DNA of 64,000 nt from Asanoa sp. WMMD1127 (lineage in GTDB: Bacteria > Actinomycetota > Actinomycetes > Mycobacteriales > Micromonosporaceae): the NCBI RefSeq assembly GCF_029626225.1, contig NZ_JARUBP010000001.1, forward strand, positions 1,736,001-1,800,000. Direction: 5' to 3'. Shown here one piece after another: positions 18,701-26,317 of the stretch (position 1 is its first letter; each line of letters begins with the position of its first letter). A model generated the notes under the pieces. The model saw nothing but the letters and a program-made list of their open reading frames with translations, was not told where the DNA came from and ran no database searches. The translations under genes and the position numbers were made by a program.

Positions 18701-18814
18701 GAGACCGGTCGCCACCAGGGCGGAGCTCGCCAGGACGGCGAGCCCCACCCGGCGGTGGCTGGTGCGCGATGCGGTGCCGGCTGTGGGCGCAGCTGCGGCT
18801 TCTGGGTGGGGCAT
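15704..18814 (-). CDS. Secreted GH87-like alpha-1,3-glucanase with choice-of-anchor and discoidin domains
   Basis: A 1036-residue exported protein; AAAGGGA seven bases upstream supports the ATG at 18814, and the signal ends near residue 49 (SAPASAAG). Approximate order: CBM6-like 61-222 (FVEQEAEEVAHNG), beta-helix catalytic domain 226-640 opening IDVVADYGADPTGATD, an ASPM/choice-of-anchor D Ig-like domain 650-750 (VAFGDQAVNTTSAARTVTL), and two discoidin domains 757-1036. The helix carries DGVNFHTGVTNS and NTGDDALAMW (Asp pair near 422), the same layout as the neighbouring protein, but here the catalytic part is N-terminal. The two enzymes therefore have the same parts in reversed order and probably act on the same glucan. 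Confidence 0.77.
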   Translation of the reverse strand: MPHPEAAAAPTAGTASRTSHRRVGLAVLASSALVATGLTVVTLSAPASAAGLSPFDITGRGATVPFVEQEAEEVAHNGTKIGPTRFYGQLPAEASGREAVTLDAVGEYVEFTLTAPANAVTFRYSIPDGPSGQGRDATIDLRANGSLLKTVPVTSKYGWYYGGYPFNNNPGDTNPHHFYDEARALFGSTQPAGTKIRLQVNSTAQSPTFTIDLADFENVPAAIGKPTNAIDVVADYGADPTGATDSTAKFQAAVNAGQAQGRPVYVPQGNFTLWDHVVVDGVTLRGAGPWYSVLGGRHPTDRKRAAGIYGKYVPGGGYTGEIRPHEANGPSRNVTVRDLAIIGDIRERVDEDQVNAFGGAMSDSVIDNVWIQHTKVGAWMDGPMNNFTIRNSRILDQTADGVNFHTGVTNSTVTNTFVRNTGDDALAMWAQNVPNVGNSFTRNTIGVTLLANHLVSYGGRDITISDNVVADSLTNGGGIHVANRYPGVQGATAVHGTWTIARNTTIRAGNSDYNWNFGVGAIWFSALNEAFAGDATINITDTDILDSSYAALHWIEGQTRGINFNNVRIQGAGTYALQVQAPSQVSFTNVTATGIAQPVPIHNCVGGGFQITQGAGNSGWYTATPACGPWPAPQWNSGPTNPPTTPPGSGQIVAEPGSVAFGDQAVNTTSAARTVTLRNTGNANAPVSGISASPAEFAQTNNCPTTLAPNATCTVSVTFRPTATGNRAGMLFVQTTPGDLVVGLSGNGTGGTNPGTGNLAAGRPVSATSNNGPYVAGNVVDGNAASYWEGNNGQFPQSLTVDLGTAQTVNRLVLKLPSNWETRTQNIAVLGSTDGGSYSSILGAANYTFNQGSSVTVNLPSGSRRYVRLTFASNNVWPAAQLSELEVYGSGGTTPPPVTNLAAGRPITETSHSQVYGAANAVDGNANTYWESANNAFPQSVTVDLGSAQSISRVVLKLPPAAAWATRTQTVAVLGSTTGSSFTTLSGAAGRTFNPASGNTATITFPATSQRHVRLTFTGNTGWPAGQLAEFEVYAS

Positions 18815-18913
18815 GGGTTCCCTTTCGAGAGGCGGGCGGTTCCCCCCGTGCGGTGTTGCCCTTGGTGCGCGTTCCCCCGTGGTCTTCAGTTGTCGTGCCG
18901 TGGAGCCGTCAGT

Positions 18914-20533
18914 TCAGGCGGTGCGGAGCCAGGCGGTGGTGTCCGGCGGCAGGCGGTCGCCGTCCAAGGGGCCGCTGGCCAGCCAGATCTCCTCGTGCTC
19001 GGGGAGGTCGACGGCCACCGGCGACAGGTTGGCGACGCAGACGAACGCCGGGTCGCGAGCGAACATCAGCACGCCCTCGGCCGAGGGCAGCCAGCTCATC
19101 CCGCCGTCGCCGAGCGCCGCGGCGTCGCGCCGGACCCGAAGCGCGCTGCGGTAGAGCTCGAGCATCGAGTGCGGGTCGCCGGTCTGCGCCTGGACGGTGC
19201 GGTCCTTCCAGTCGGCCGGCTGCGGCAGCCACGGCGCGGCGGCGCCGGCCGGGCTGAAGCCGAACGGCGACTCGACGCCGGACCACGGCAGCGGCACCCG
19301 GCAGCCGTCGCGGCCCGGGTCGACGAAGCCGGACCGGGGGTACATCGGGTCGGTCCGCATCGCCGGCGGAATGTCCTCGACCTCCCAGAGGCCGAGCTCC
19401 TCACCCTGGTAGATGTAGGCGCCGCCGGGCAGCGCGAGGCAGAGCAGCGCGGCCGCGCGGGCCCGCTGGTAGCCCAGCTGCAGGTCGGTCGGCGTGCCCT
19501 CGCGCTTGGTGGCGAAGCTGAACGTGGTGTCGGTGCGGCCGTAGCGGGTCACCGGCCGGGTCACGTCGTGGTTCGAGAGCACCCAGGTGGCCGGCGCGCC
19601 GACCAGCGCGTGCGCCTCCAACGTGCGGTCGATGCACGAGCGCAGCAGCTCCGGGTCCCAGGCGCAGCCGAGGAAGTCGAAGTTGAACGCCGCGTGCAGC
19701 TCGTCCGGCCGCAGGTAGTTGGTGAACCGCTGCGCGTCCGGCATCCACACCTCGCCGATCAGCGCCCGGTCCGGGTACTCGTCGGCGACGCGGCGCCAGC
19801 CGCGATAGATCTCGTGCACCCCGTCGAGGTCGTGGAACGGGTGCCGGGCGGCCGCGTCGACCTCCGGCAGCGCCGGGTCCTTGAGCAGCAGCGCGGCCGA
19901 GTCGATCCGGATGCCGTCGACACCCCGGTCGAACCAGAACCGCAGGATGCTCTCGAACTCCGCGCGGACCTTGGGGTGGTCCCAGTTGAAGTCCGGCTGC
20001 TCCGGCGTGAACAGGTGCAGGTACCACTCGCCCGGCGTGCCGTCGGGGTTGGTCGTGCGGGTCCAGGTGGTGCCACCGAACTCGCCGCGCCAGTCGGTCG
20101 GCATCTCGTCGCCGTCGGGGCCGCGCCCGGGGCGGAACCAGAACAGCTCCCGCTCGGGCGACCCGGGCCCGGCCGCCAGCGCGGCCTGGAACCACGGGTG
20201 CTGGTCGGAGCAGTGGTTCGGCACGACGTCGACGATCACGCGAATGCCGCGCTCGTGCGCCTCGGCGATCATCGCCTCGGCCTCGTCGAGCGTGCCGAAG
20301 ATCGGATCGATGTCCCGGAAGTCGGACACGTCGTAGCCCGCGTCCGCCATCGGCGACGGAAACCAGGGGCTGAGCCAGACCGCGTCGACCCCGAGCTCGG
20401 ACAGGTAGTCGAGGTGTGCCCGGATGCCGGCGATGTCGCCGATGCCGTCGCCACTGCCGTCGGCGAAGCTACGGGGGTAGATCTGGTAGATCACCGCCCC
20501 GCGCCACCACGGCCGGCTTTCTGCGATGGACAC
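18914..20533 (-). CDS. GH13 alpha-glucosidase / oligo-1,6-glucosidase-like
   Basis: A 539-residue cytoplasmic enzyme (no signal peptide) of the GH13 alpha-amylase superfamily. Motifs in order: VIYQIYPRSFADGSGDGIGD (start), DVVPNHCSDQHPWF (region I), GVDGIRIDSAALL with the nucleophile Asp (region II), LIGEVWMPDAQRF with the acid/base Glu (region III) and WVLSNHDVTRP with the transition-state Asp (region IV). Region II Val-to-Ala differences that separate alpha-1,4 from alpha-1,6 activity cannot be read safely. It would hydrolyse the imported alpha-gluco-oligosaccharides to glucose. Transcribed after the two permease genes. Confidence 0.88.
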   Translation of the reverse strand: MSIAESRPWWRGAVIYQIYPRSFADGSGDGIGDIAGIRAHLDYLSELGVDAVWLSPWFPSPMADAGYDVSDFRDIDPIFGTLDEAEAMIAEAHERGIRVIVDVVPNHCSDQHPWFQAALAAGPGSPERELFWFRPGRGPDGDEMPTDWRGEFGGTTWTRTTNPDGTPGEWYLHLFTPEQPDFNWDHPKVRAEFESILRFWFDRGVDGIRIDSAALLLKDPALPEVDAAARHPFHDLDGVHEIYRGWRRVADEYPDRALIGEVWMPDAQRFTNYLRPDELHAAFNFDFLGCAWDPELLRSCIDRTLEAHALVGAPATWVLSNHDVTRPVTRYGRTDTTFSFATKREGTPTDLQLGYQRARAAALLCLALPGGAYIYQGEELGLWEVEDIPPAMRTDPMYPRSGFVDPGRDGCRVPLPWSGVESPFGFSPAGAAAPWLPQPADWKDRTVQAQTGDPHSMLELYRSALRVRRDAAALGDGGMSWLPSAEGVLMFARDPAFVCVANLSPVAVDLPEHEEIWLASGPLDGDRLPPDTTAWLRTA

Positions 20534-20611
20534 TGGATACCTGCTTTCTTTGGGGTGGTTCCGCCTCGCGCGGTCGTCACTGACCGCCGTTCGTACTGCT
20601 GGAGGAACTGG

Positions 20612-21580
20612 TCAGCCCTTCATACTCCCCGCCGCCAATCCGCCGATGATGCTCCGCTGGAAGATGAGGAAAACCACGATCATCGGGACGCTGGCGATCG
20701 CCAACCCGGCCATCAGCTGGGTCGGCGGCACCTGGCTGGTGGAGGCGAGCCGGCTGAGCGCGACGCTGAGCGTCTGCGTCTCCGGGTCCTGCAGCACCAG
20801 CAGCGGCCAGATGAAGTCCTTCCAGATCGCCACGATTGAGAAGATCGACACCACGCCCAGCACCGGACGGGACAGCGGGAGCACGATGCTCCAGAGCACC
20901 CGGAACCGGCCGGCGCCGTCGAGCGCCGCGGAGTCGAGCAGGTCGTTGGGGATCTGGTCGAAGAACCGCTTCAGCACGTAGATGTTGAACGCGTTGGCCA
21001 CCGCCGGCAGCCAGAGCGCCCATGGGGTGTTGAGCAGGTTCCAGCCGAAGATCGGCACGTCGGTCACGGTCAGGTAGGCCGGAATCAGCAGCGCGGTGGC
21101 CGGCAGCATCAGGCTGGCCAGCATCGCGCCGAGCACCACCTTGCCGAACATCGGGCGGAGCTTCGACAGGGCGTACGCCACGGCGACCTGGAAGACCAGC
21201 TGGATCAGCCAGCCGCCGAACGCGTACAACGCGGTGTTGCCGAAGAACTTGGCGATCCGCATCTGGTCCCAGGCGAGCTGGTAGGTCTCCGGGACGAACG
21301 ACTGCGGGAACAGCGTCGGGTCCGGTTGCGCGTACTCCTCCGGTGTCTTCACCGCGCTGCTGAACATCCAGTAGAGCGGGAAGATGAACACGGCCAGGAA
21401 GAGCAGGAAGACCAGGGCCAGCACGATCCAGTAGAGGACGCGGCCCTTGCCCCGGCCGATCTCGGTCTCGGAGAAGAGGGTACGGGCGCCCCCGGAGCTG
21501 CTGGCGCTCCGGCGCTTGCGGGGCGGGGGCGCGACCGGCGGGGTCGCGGGCAGCGGCCGGATCGGCGTGGTGATCGTCAT
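20612..21580 (-). CDS. Carbohydrate ABC transporter permease (MalG type)
   Basis: A 322-residue permease of the CUT1 family. A basic N-terminal tail of about 55 residues precedes six membrane segments. The cytoplasmic EAA loop reads DSAALDGAGRFRVLWSIVLP, where the ATPase would dock, and the C-terminus GGLAAGSMKG is typical of MalG relatives. It starts ten bases after the MalF-type gene. No ATP-binding subunit lies in this locus, so a shared MsiK-type ATPase encoded elsewhere is likely, as is known in streptomycetes. Confidence 0.9.
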   Translation of the reverse strand: MTITTPIRPLPATPPVAPPPRKRRSASSSGGARTLFSETEIGRGKGRVLYWIVLALVFLLFLAVFIFPLYWMFSSAVKTPEEYAQPDPTLFPQSFVPETYQLAWDQMRIAKFFGNTALYAFGGWLIQLVFQVAVAYALSKLRPMFGKVVLGAMLASLMLPATALLIPAYLTVTDVPIFGWNLLNTPWALWLPAVANAFNIYVLKRFFDQIPNDLLDSAALDGAGRFRVLWSIVLPLSRPVLGVVSIFSIVAIWKDFIWPLLVLQDPETQTLSVALSRLASTSQVPPTQLMAGLAIASVPMIVVFLIFQRSIIGGLAAGSMKG

Positions 21581-21590
21581 GGCTGGCCCC

Positions 21591-22502
21591 TCAGTCCCGG
21601 TCGCGGGTGACGCGCAGGTAGATGGCGGAGAAGATGGCCAGCACCACGAACAGCAGCACGCTCATCGCGGCGGCCATGCCGAAGTCCTGGTTGACGGTGA
21701 ACGCGTAGCGGTAGATCAGCACCATCACCGTCACGGTGTCCGGGTTCGAGGTGCCGGTCAGCTGGTAGGGCTCGATGAACACCTGCATGGTCGCGATGAT
21801 CTGGAGCAGCAGCAGGACCAGCATGATGAACCGCAGCTGGGGCAGCGTGACGTGGCGCAGCCGGCGCCAGGCGCTCGCGCCGTCGAGCTCCGCCGCCTCG
21901 TAGAGGTCGCCGGGGATGCTCTGCAGCGCGGCCAGGTACATCAGCGTCGCGCCGCCGAGGTTGGCCCAGGTGGAGACCAGAACCAGCGAGATCATCGCGG
22001 TCGACGACGACTGGGTCCACTGGGACTCGGGCAGGCCGACCCCGCGCAGCACGGTGTTGAACAGGCCGAACCCCGGGTCGTAGAAATAGCGGAAGAGCAG
22101 CACGCCCACGATCGGCGGGAGCATCACGGGCAGATAGACGGCGACCCGGAAGAAGCCCTTCAGGTGCCGCATCTCGTTGATCAGGATCGACAGCACCAGC
22201 GGTACGGCGAAACCGAAGATCAGCGCGATCCCGGTGAAGACGAGCGTGTTCTTCCAGGCCGTGGCGAACAGCGGGTCCTCGAAGATGGCCGTGAAGTTGT
22301 CGGCGCCGACCCAGTACGGGTCCGTCACGAAGTTGATCTGCTGGAAGCTCAGGATCACCCCGCGGACCAGGGGATACCACGAGAAGAGCGCGAAGCAGGC
22401 GATGCCTCCGGCCATGAAGGCGTACGCCATGAGGTTGTCCTGGATCTTCCGGCTCAGGCGGCTGCGGAAGGCAGTCCGTCGGCCGGCGGTGGCGACCGCC
22501 AT
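21591..22502 (-). CDS. Carbohydrate ABC transporter permease (MalF type)
   Basis: A 303-residue CUT1 permease with six membrane segments; the first is MAYAFMAGGIACFALFSWYP. The EAA loop EAAELDGASAWRRLRHVTLP lies near residues 195-215. It precedes the MalG-type gene by ten bases and follows the binding-protein gene by 70 bases, forming the standard importer order. Confidence 0.9.
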   Translation of the reverse strand: MAVATAGRRTAFRSRLSRKIQDNLMAYAFMAGGIACFALFSWYPLVRGVILSFQQINFVTDPYWVGADNFTAIFEDPLFATAWKNTLVFTGIALIFGFAVPLVLSILINEMRHLKGFFRVAVYLPVMLPPIVGVLLFRYFYDPGFGLFNTVLRGVGLPESQWTQSSSTAMISLVLVSTWANLGGATLMYLAALQSIPGDLYEAAELDGASAWRRLRHVTLPQLRFIMLVLLLLQIIATMQVFIEPYQLTGTSNPDTVTVMVLIYRYAFTVNQDFGMAAAMSVLLFVVLAIFSAIYLRVTRDRD

Positions 22503-22572
22503 CTCCAGCGTCCTCTTTCAGGGTTTGTCGGGCCGCCGCCGGCCGTGCTCGGGCCGGCGGCGGCCACGATGG

Positions 22573-23940
22573 CTACTTGACGCTGGCGAGGATGCTGTTG
22601 ACCTGGGTCTCGGCGTCCGAGAGCAGCTTGGCGATGTCGGCGTTCTTGTCCGTCAGCACCTTCTGCATCGGCACGTCGAGCACCGCGTAGATCTGCTGGG
22701 CGTTCGGCGGCTCGACCTTCAACGGGATGTTGGCGGTCGCGTCGGCGAACGGCTTGTAGTTCTCGACCGGCAGGTTCTTGAGCTTGTCGATGGCCGCCTG
22801 CTGCTTGGCCTTCGCGTCACCCGTCCACAGCGCCGGCTCGGGCAGACCGACCGGGGTCTTCTGCTCGGCGGCCCACTGGTATTCCGCCTCGATCCGGTCC
22901 GGGTTGTTCCACCAGTAGGTCAGCCACTTGAGACCCGCGCGAATCTTCTCGGGCGTCGCCTTGGCGTTGAACATGTAGCCCTCGCCGCCGGCCAGGGTGG
23001 CGGTGCCGTTGGGGATCGGGCCCAGGCCGTACTTGTTGAAGTCGCCCTTGAACTGGTTGACGATCGTCTCGACGTTGTCGGGCGCCGCGACGTACATGCC
23101 GAGCTTGCCGGAGCCCATCATCTGCAGGAGGTCGGCCCACTCGAGGAGCTGGCGCGAGCCCATGCTGTTGTCGGTCCAGCGCATGTCCTTGAGCTGCTGG
23201 AGGACCTGGGTGCCCTTCTCGTTGTTGAACGCGGCCTTCCAGGTGCCACCCTCGTTGACGGCGATGTCGCCGCCGAGCGAGTACATCTCGGCGGTGAAGT
23301 GCCAGCCGCCGGTGTTGTTCTTGCTGTAGTCGCCGTAGCCGACGTAGTCCTTGCCCAGGCCGGCGATCGCCTTGGCGGCGGTGCGCACCTCGTCCCAGGT
23401 CTTCGGCGGGTTGTTCGGGTCGAGCTTGGCCTTCTCGAACAGCTCCCGGTTGTAGAGCAGGCCCAGGGAGTAGTTCTTGGCCGGCAGGCCGTAAACCTTG
23501 CCGCCGTCGTCCGAGAAGATCTTCATCAGCTCGGGGCGGATCTCCTTGGTCGAGGGGAACTCCTCGAGGTACTTGCTGATGTCGGCGACCTGGCGCTTCT
23601 GGATCAGGCTGGCCGGGTCGGTGAAGTAGACGTAGAAGACGTCCTCGAGCTGGCCACCCGCGAGCTTCGACTGGAAGGTCTGCGGGTCCATCTTGCCTTC
23701 TTTGGCATCGACGTCGATGTTCGGGTTGAGCTTCTCGAACTCGGCGACGTTGTCGAGGAAGTGCTTGCGGTTGACCGCCTCGGTGTCCGGCGGCAGACCG
23801 TTGATGACGAGCGTGACCTTGGCATTGGGGTCAGAAGCCGGCGCTTCGCCGCCGTCGTCGGAGCCGCAGGCGGCCGCTGACAACGCGACCCCGGCGACCA
23901 GCAGCAGCCCGACGGCGCTACGCAGCCTGGATCTGTTCAT
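22573..23940 (-). CDS. Sugar ABC transporter substrate-binding lipoprotein
   Basis: The ATG at 23940 has GGAAGGG about ten bases upstream and gives 455 residues; an upstream in-frame extension lacks a ribosome site. The lipobox LSAAAC places the modified Cys at residue 25, followed by an Asp/Ala linker. The mature part is a class I CUT1 binding protein (NPNIDVDAKEGKMDPQTF, LAGGEGYMFNAKATPEK, and many surface Lys). It should capture alpha-gluco-oligosaccharides released by the two glucanases. First gene after the operator region. Confidence 0.88.
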   Translation of the reverse strand: MNRSRLRSAVGLLLVAGVALSAAACGSDDGGEAPASDPNAKVTLVINGLPPDTEAVNRKHFLDNVAEFEKLNPNIDVDAKEGKMDPQTFQSKLAGGQLEDVFYVYFTDPASLIQKRQVADISKYLEEFPSTKEIRPELMKIFSDDGGKVYGLPAKNYSLGLLYNRELFEKAKLDPNNPPKTWDEVRTAAKAIAGLGKDYVGYGDYSKNNTGGWHFTAEMYSLGGDIAVNEGGTWKAAFNNEKGTQVLQQLKDMRWTDNSMGSRQLLEWADLLQMMGSGKLGMYVAAPDNVETIVNQFKGDFNKYGLGPIPNGTATLAGGEGYMFNAKATPEKIRAGLKWLTYWWNNPDRIEAEYQWAAEQKTPVGLPEPALWTGDAKAKQQAAIDKLKNLPVENYKPFADATANIPLKVEPPNAQQIYAVLDVPMQKVLTDKNADIAKLLSDAETQVNSILASVK

Positions 23941-24072
23941 GAGGTGAACGCCCTTCCTGGGTGGAGCGGGGATTCTCGGGTGTGATGTGGGTCTCGCACG
24001 TGCATGTTTCGTGGCGATGACGATACAAAGACCGACTACCCGCCGCAAGAAGCCGACTGGTCTCAGAAAAAA

Positions 24073-24098
24073 CAAGACTTGCTGTGGGAGCGCTCCCA
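24073..24098. promoter_or_regulatory. LacI-family operator region upstream of the binding-protein gene
   Basis: A 14-bp perfect palindrome TGGGAGCGCTCCCA lies at 24085-24098 and a CAAG-A-CTTG palindrome at 24073-24081. The 14-mer is identical to the published operator of CebR/CelR-type LacI repressors for cellobiose. It sits between the regulator's terminator and the importer operon, about 145 bp upstream of the start codon, with further GCAAG half-sites nearby (e.g. 24045-24049). Confidence 0.8.
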
Positions 24099-24112
24099 GC
24101 CTGGTCGCAAAA

Positions 24113-24140
24113 ATGGGGCGGACCGTTAGGTCCGCCCCAT
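24113..24140 (-). terminator. Rho-independent terminator of the lacI-type gene
   Basis: A perfect 12-bp stem (24113-24124 with 24129-24140) with a 4-base loop; on the minus strand it is followed by a run of T. It ends the regulator gene ten bases after its stop and isolates it from the importer promoter. Confidence 0.9.
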
Positions 24141-24149
24141 CGACGCAGG

Positions 24150-25157
24150 TCAGCGCGAGCCGGCTGGGCCCGTCGACCCGCGTACGACCAGCTCAGGCTC
24201 GAAAAGAAGCTCGTCGGTGTTGACGCCGACGCCCTCGATCTGGTTGACGAGGATGTCGACGGCCGCCTGGCCCATCATCTCGATCGGCTGGCGGATCGTG
24301 GTCAGCGGCGGGTCGGTGCAGGTCATCAGGCCGGAGTCGTCGAAGCCGATGACCGAGATGTCGTCGGGCACCTGCTTACCGAGCCGGCGGACGGCCCGGA
24401 TGGTGCCGAGCGCGATCACGTCGCTGGCGCAGATCAGGCCGGTGGCGCCCTTGTCGATCAGCTTGGTCGCGGCGACCCGCGCGCTCTCCATGGAGAAGCT
24501 GGTGCGACCGACCCACCGCTCGATGTCGTCGCCCTTCCAGCCCGCGGCGTCGGCCATGGCGGCCAGCTTGCGCCGTGACGGCACGTGGTCCTCGGGGCCG
24601 AGCACGAGGCCGATCTGCTCGTGGCCGAGCGAGCGGAGGTGACCGAACGCCTGCTCCACCGCGACCGCGTCGTCGGTCGAGACCCGCGGAAAGGGCAGGT
24701 CGTCGACGCCGGCGTTGACCAGCACGACCGGCAGGCCGCGATCGGTCAGCTGGCGGTAGTGCTCGTGCTTGGCGTCGGCGAGCGCGTAGGAGCCACCGGC
24801 GAAGATGACGCCGGAGACCTGGTGGTCGAGGAGCATGTCGACGTAGTCGGGCTCCGAGATGCCACCGATCGTGCGGGCGCAGAGGGCAGGGGTCAGGCCG
24901 CGCTGGGCCAGCGAGCCGGTCACGACTTCGGCGAGGGCGGGGAAGATCGGGTTCTGCAGCTCGGGCAGCACGAGCCCGACGAGCCGGGCGCGTTCGCCGC
25001 GGAGCTTCGTCGGTCGCTCGTAGCCCAGCACGTCGAGCGCGGTCAGCACCGCGGTGCGCGTCGACTCGGAGACACCGTCACGGCCGTTGAGCACCCGGCT
25101 CACGGTCGCCTCGCTGACGCCGGCCTTGCGCGCGACCTCGGTCAGTCGTCTGGTCAC
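24150..25157 (-). CDS. LacI-family repressor, MalR-like
   Basis: A 335-residue repressor. The N-terminal helix-turn-helix TEVARKAGVSEATVSRVLNG and hinge ERPTKLRGERARLVGLVLPE are followed by a periplasmic-binding-protein-like sensor domain with SGVIFAGGSYALAD and the C-terminal VIGFDDSGLMTC. The hinge and core resemble the maltose repressor MalR of streptomycetes, which fits control of an alpha-glucan locus. It is transcribed upstream of, and terminated before, the importer operon; TTGCAAG on its own upstream side (near 25181) may allow self-control. Confidence 0.88.
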   Translation of the reverse strand: MTRRLTEVARKAGVSEATVSRVLNGRDGVSESTRTAVLTALDVLGYERPTKLRGERARLVGLVLPELQNPIFPALAEVVTGSLAQRGLTPALCARTIGGISEPDYVDMLLDHQVSGVIFAGGSYALADAKHEHYRQLTDRGLPVVLVNAGVDDLPFPRVSTDDAVAVEQAFGHLRSLGHEQIGLVLGPEDHVPSRRKLAAMADAAGWKGDDIERWVGRTSFSMESARVAATKLIDKGATGLICASDVIALGTIRAVRRLGKQVPDDISVIGFDDSGLMTCTDPPLTTIRQPIEMMGQAAVDILVNQIEGVGVNTDELLFEPELVVRGSTGPAGSR

Positions 25158-25291
25158 GCCGCAAAGCGTACGTCATCTTTTTGCAAGAACATGACAGCCA
25201 TTTGCCCGACCCCGACAGCCACCGGTTATCCACAGGTTGTAATCGACCAAACGCAGATGCAACGCTGACCCCGTAGAAAGGAGGCGTGACA

Positions 25292-25849
25292 GTGACGATC
25301 CCCTATCACCCCGCCCGCTCCGGTGCCGACTTCACCGTCGGCGAGCTGTTCGACATGCCCGACGACGGTTACCGGCGCGAGATTTTCAATGGGAGCCTGC
25401 TGGTGACGCCTCCTCCGCCGCTTCCGCACGCGGTGACGACCGCCAACCTCCGTGATCGACTCTACGACCAGGCGCCGCGACATTTCCGCGTGCTGGAGGG
25501 AGTCGGGGTCTATCCCGATGAACGCAACTACTTCATCCCCGATGTGGTCGTGATTCCGCAGGAGGTAGCTGTCAGCAACGCTCCCGGCGCGCGTCCGCAC
25601 GAGACGCTGCTGGTCGCCGAGGTTGTCTCACCGTCCAACGCTGACAACGACCTAGTCATAAAGCGAGAGTTCTACGCCCGCGTCCGCATCCCCGAATACT
25701 GGATCGTCGACCGCCGCGACCGGTCGCTGACCATCCTGCAACTCGCCGACGACGGAAAATACGCTGAGCGCGCGGTCCTCCACGCCGGGCAGACGTGGCG
25801 AAGCGGCTTCCCGTTCGCGCTCCAGATCGACCCAGCAGACTTGTTCTAG
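25292..25849 (+). CDS. Uma2-family nuclease-fold protein
   Basis: The GTG at 25292 stands seven bases after AAAGGAGG (25277-25284); a GTG at 25286 is too close. The 185-residue product has the Uma2 (PD-(D/E)XK) core: NYFIPDVVVIP with the Asp, LVAEVVSPSN with the Glu, then DLVIKREFYARVRIPEYWIVD with the Lys and the family Tyr-Trp. Uma2 proteins are common multi-copy actinobacterial and cyanobacterial proteins of unknown role. The second copy follows directly. Confidence 0.88.
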   Translation: MTIPYHPARSGADFTVGELFDMPDDGYRREIFNGSLLVTPPPPLPHAVTTANLRDRLYDQAPRHFRVLEGVGVYPDERNYFIPDVVVIPQEVAVSNAPGARPHETLLVAEVVSPSNADNDLVIKREFYARVRIPEYWIVDRRDRSLTILQLADDGKYAERAVLHAGQTWRSGFPFALQIDPADLF

Positions 25850-25906
25850 CACGGTGAAGCTTCGGCTGACCCTGCTACGTCCGGTGATGGGTGACAGACG
25901 GGAGGC

Positions 25907-26317
25907 GTGACGTCGCTTGCGTCGCATCCTCGAGCGGCAGGCACACCCTCGCTCGCCGTCGTGACCGAGGGCTGGGGCGTCTATGCCAACGAGAGCAACT
26001 ACTACGTGCCTGACCTACTGATCGCCGAGGCCGCGCAACTCGCTAGCGGCGGCAAGGGCATCGATCCGAAGGGCGTGCGACTCGCGGTCGAGGTCGTGTC
26101 TCCGTCGAATCCCGGAAATGATCTATTGCTCAAGCGCATCGTCTACGCCGATCTCGGCATCCACGAATATTGGATCGTGGACGGCCGTCATTCGCTGCTG
26201 ATCGTCCTTCAGCTAGGCGAGAGCGGCTATCTCGAAGCGGCGGTGTGCAAGCCGGGGCAGCGATGGTCGGCCAGCACGCCTTTCCCGCTAGAGGTCGACC
26301 CGGCGGAAATTTTCTAA
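25907..26317 (+). CDS. Uma2-family protein with an internal N-terminal deletion
   Basis: The 136-residue frame starts at a GTG after GGGAGGC, the same start context as the upstream Uma2 gene, but after about 18 residues jumps to VVTEGWGVYANESNYYVPDLL, which aligns with residues about 70 onward of its neighbour. The N-terminal beta-meander (about 50 codons) is missing, while the catalytic segment (NYYVPDLL, AVEVVSPSN, KRIVYADLGIHEYWIVD) is kept. A recent tandem duplication followed by deletion explains this; the product is probably unstable or inactive. Its stop overlaps the convergent reductase gene. Confidence 0.7.
   Translation: MTSLASHPRAAGTPSLAVVTEGWGVYANESNYYVPDLLIAEAAQLASGGKGIDPKGVRLAVEVVSPSNPGNDLLLKRIVYADLGIHEYWIVDGRHSLLIVLQLGESGYLEAAVCKPGQRWSASTPFPLEVDPAEIF

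Noticed and set aside
10743-20839. Very long + strand open frames (over 1600 codons each) opposite the glucanase genes
   Set aside because: They are the antisense of high-GC coding DNA with Arg/Val/Gly-rich nonsense; the minus-strand proteins have signals and complete domains.
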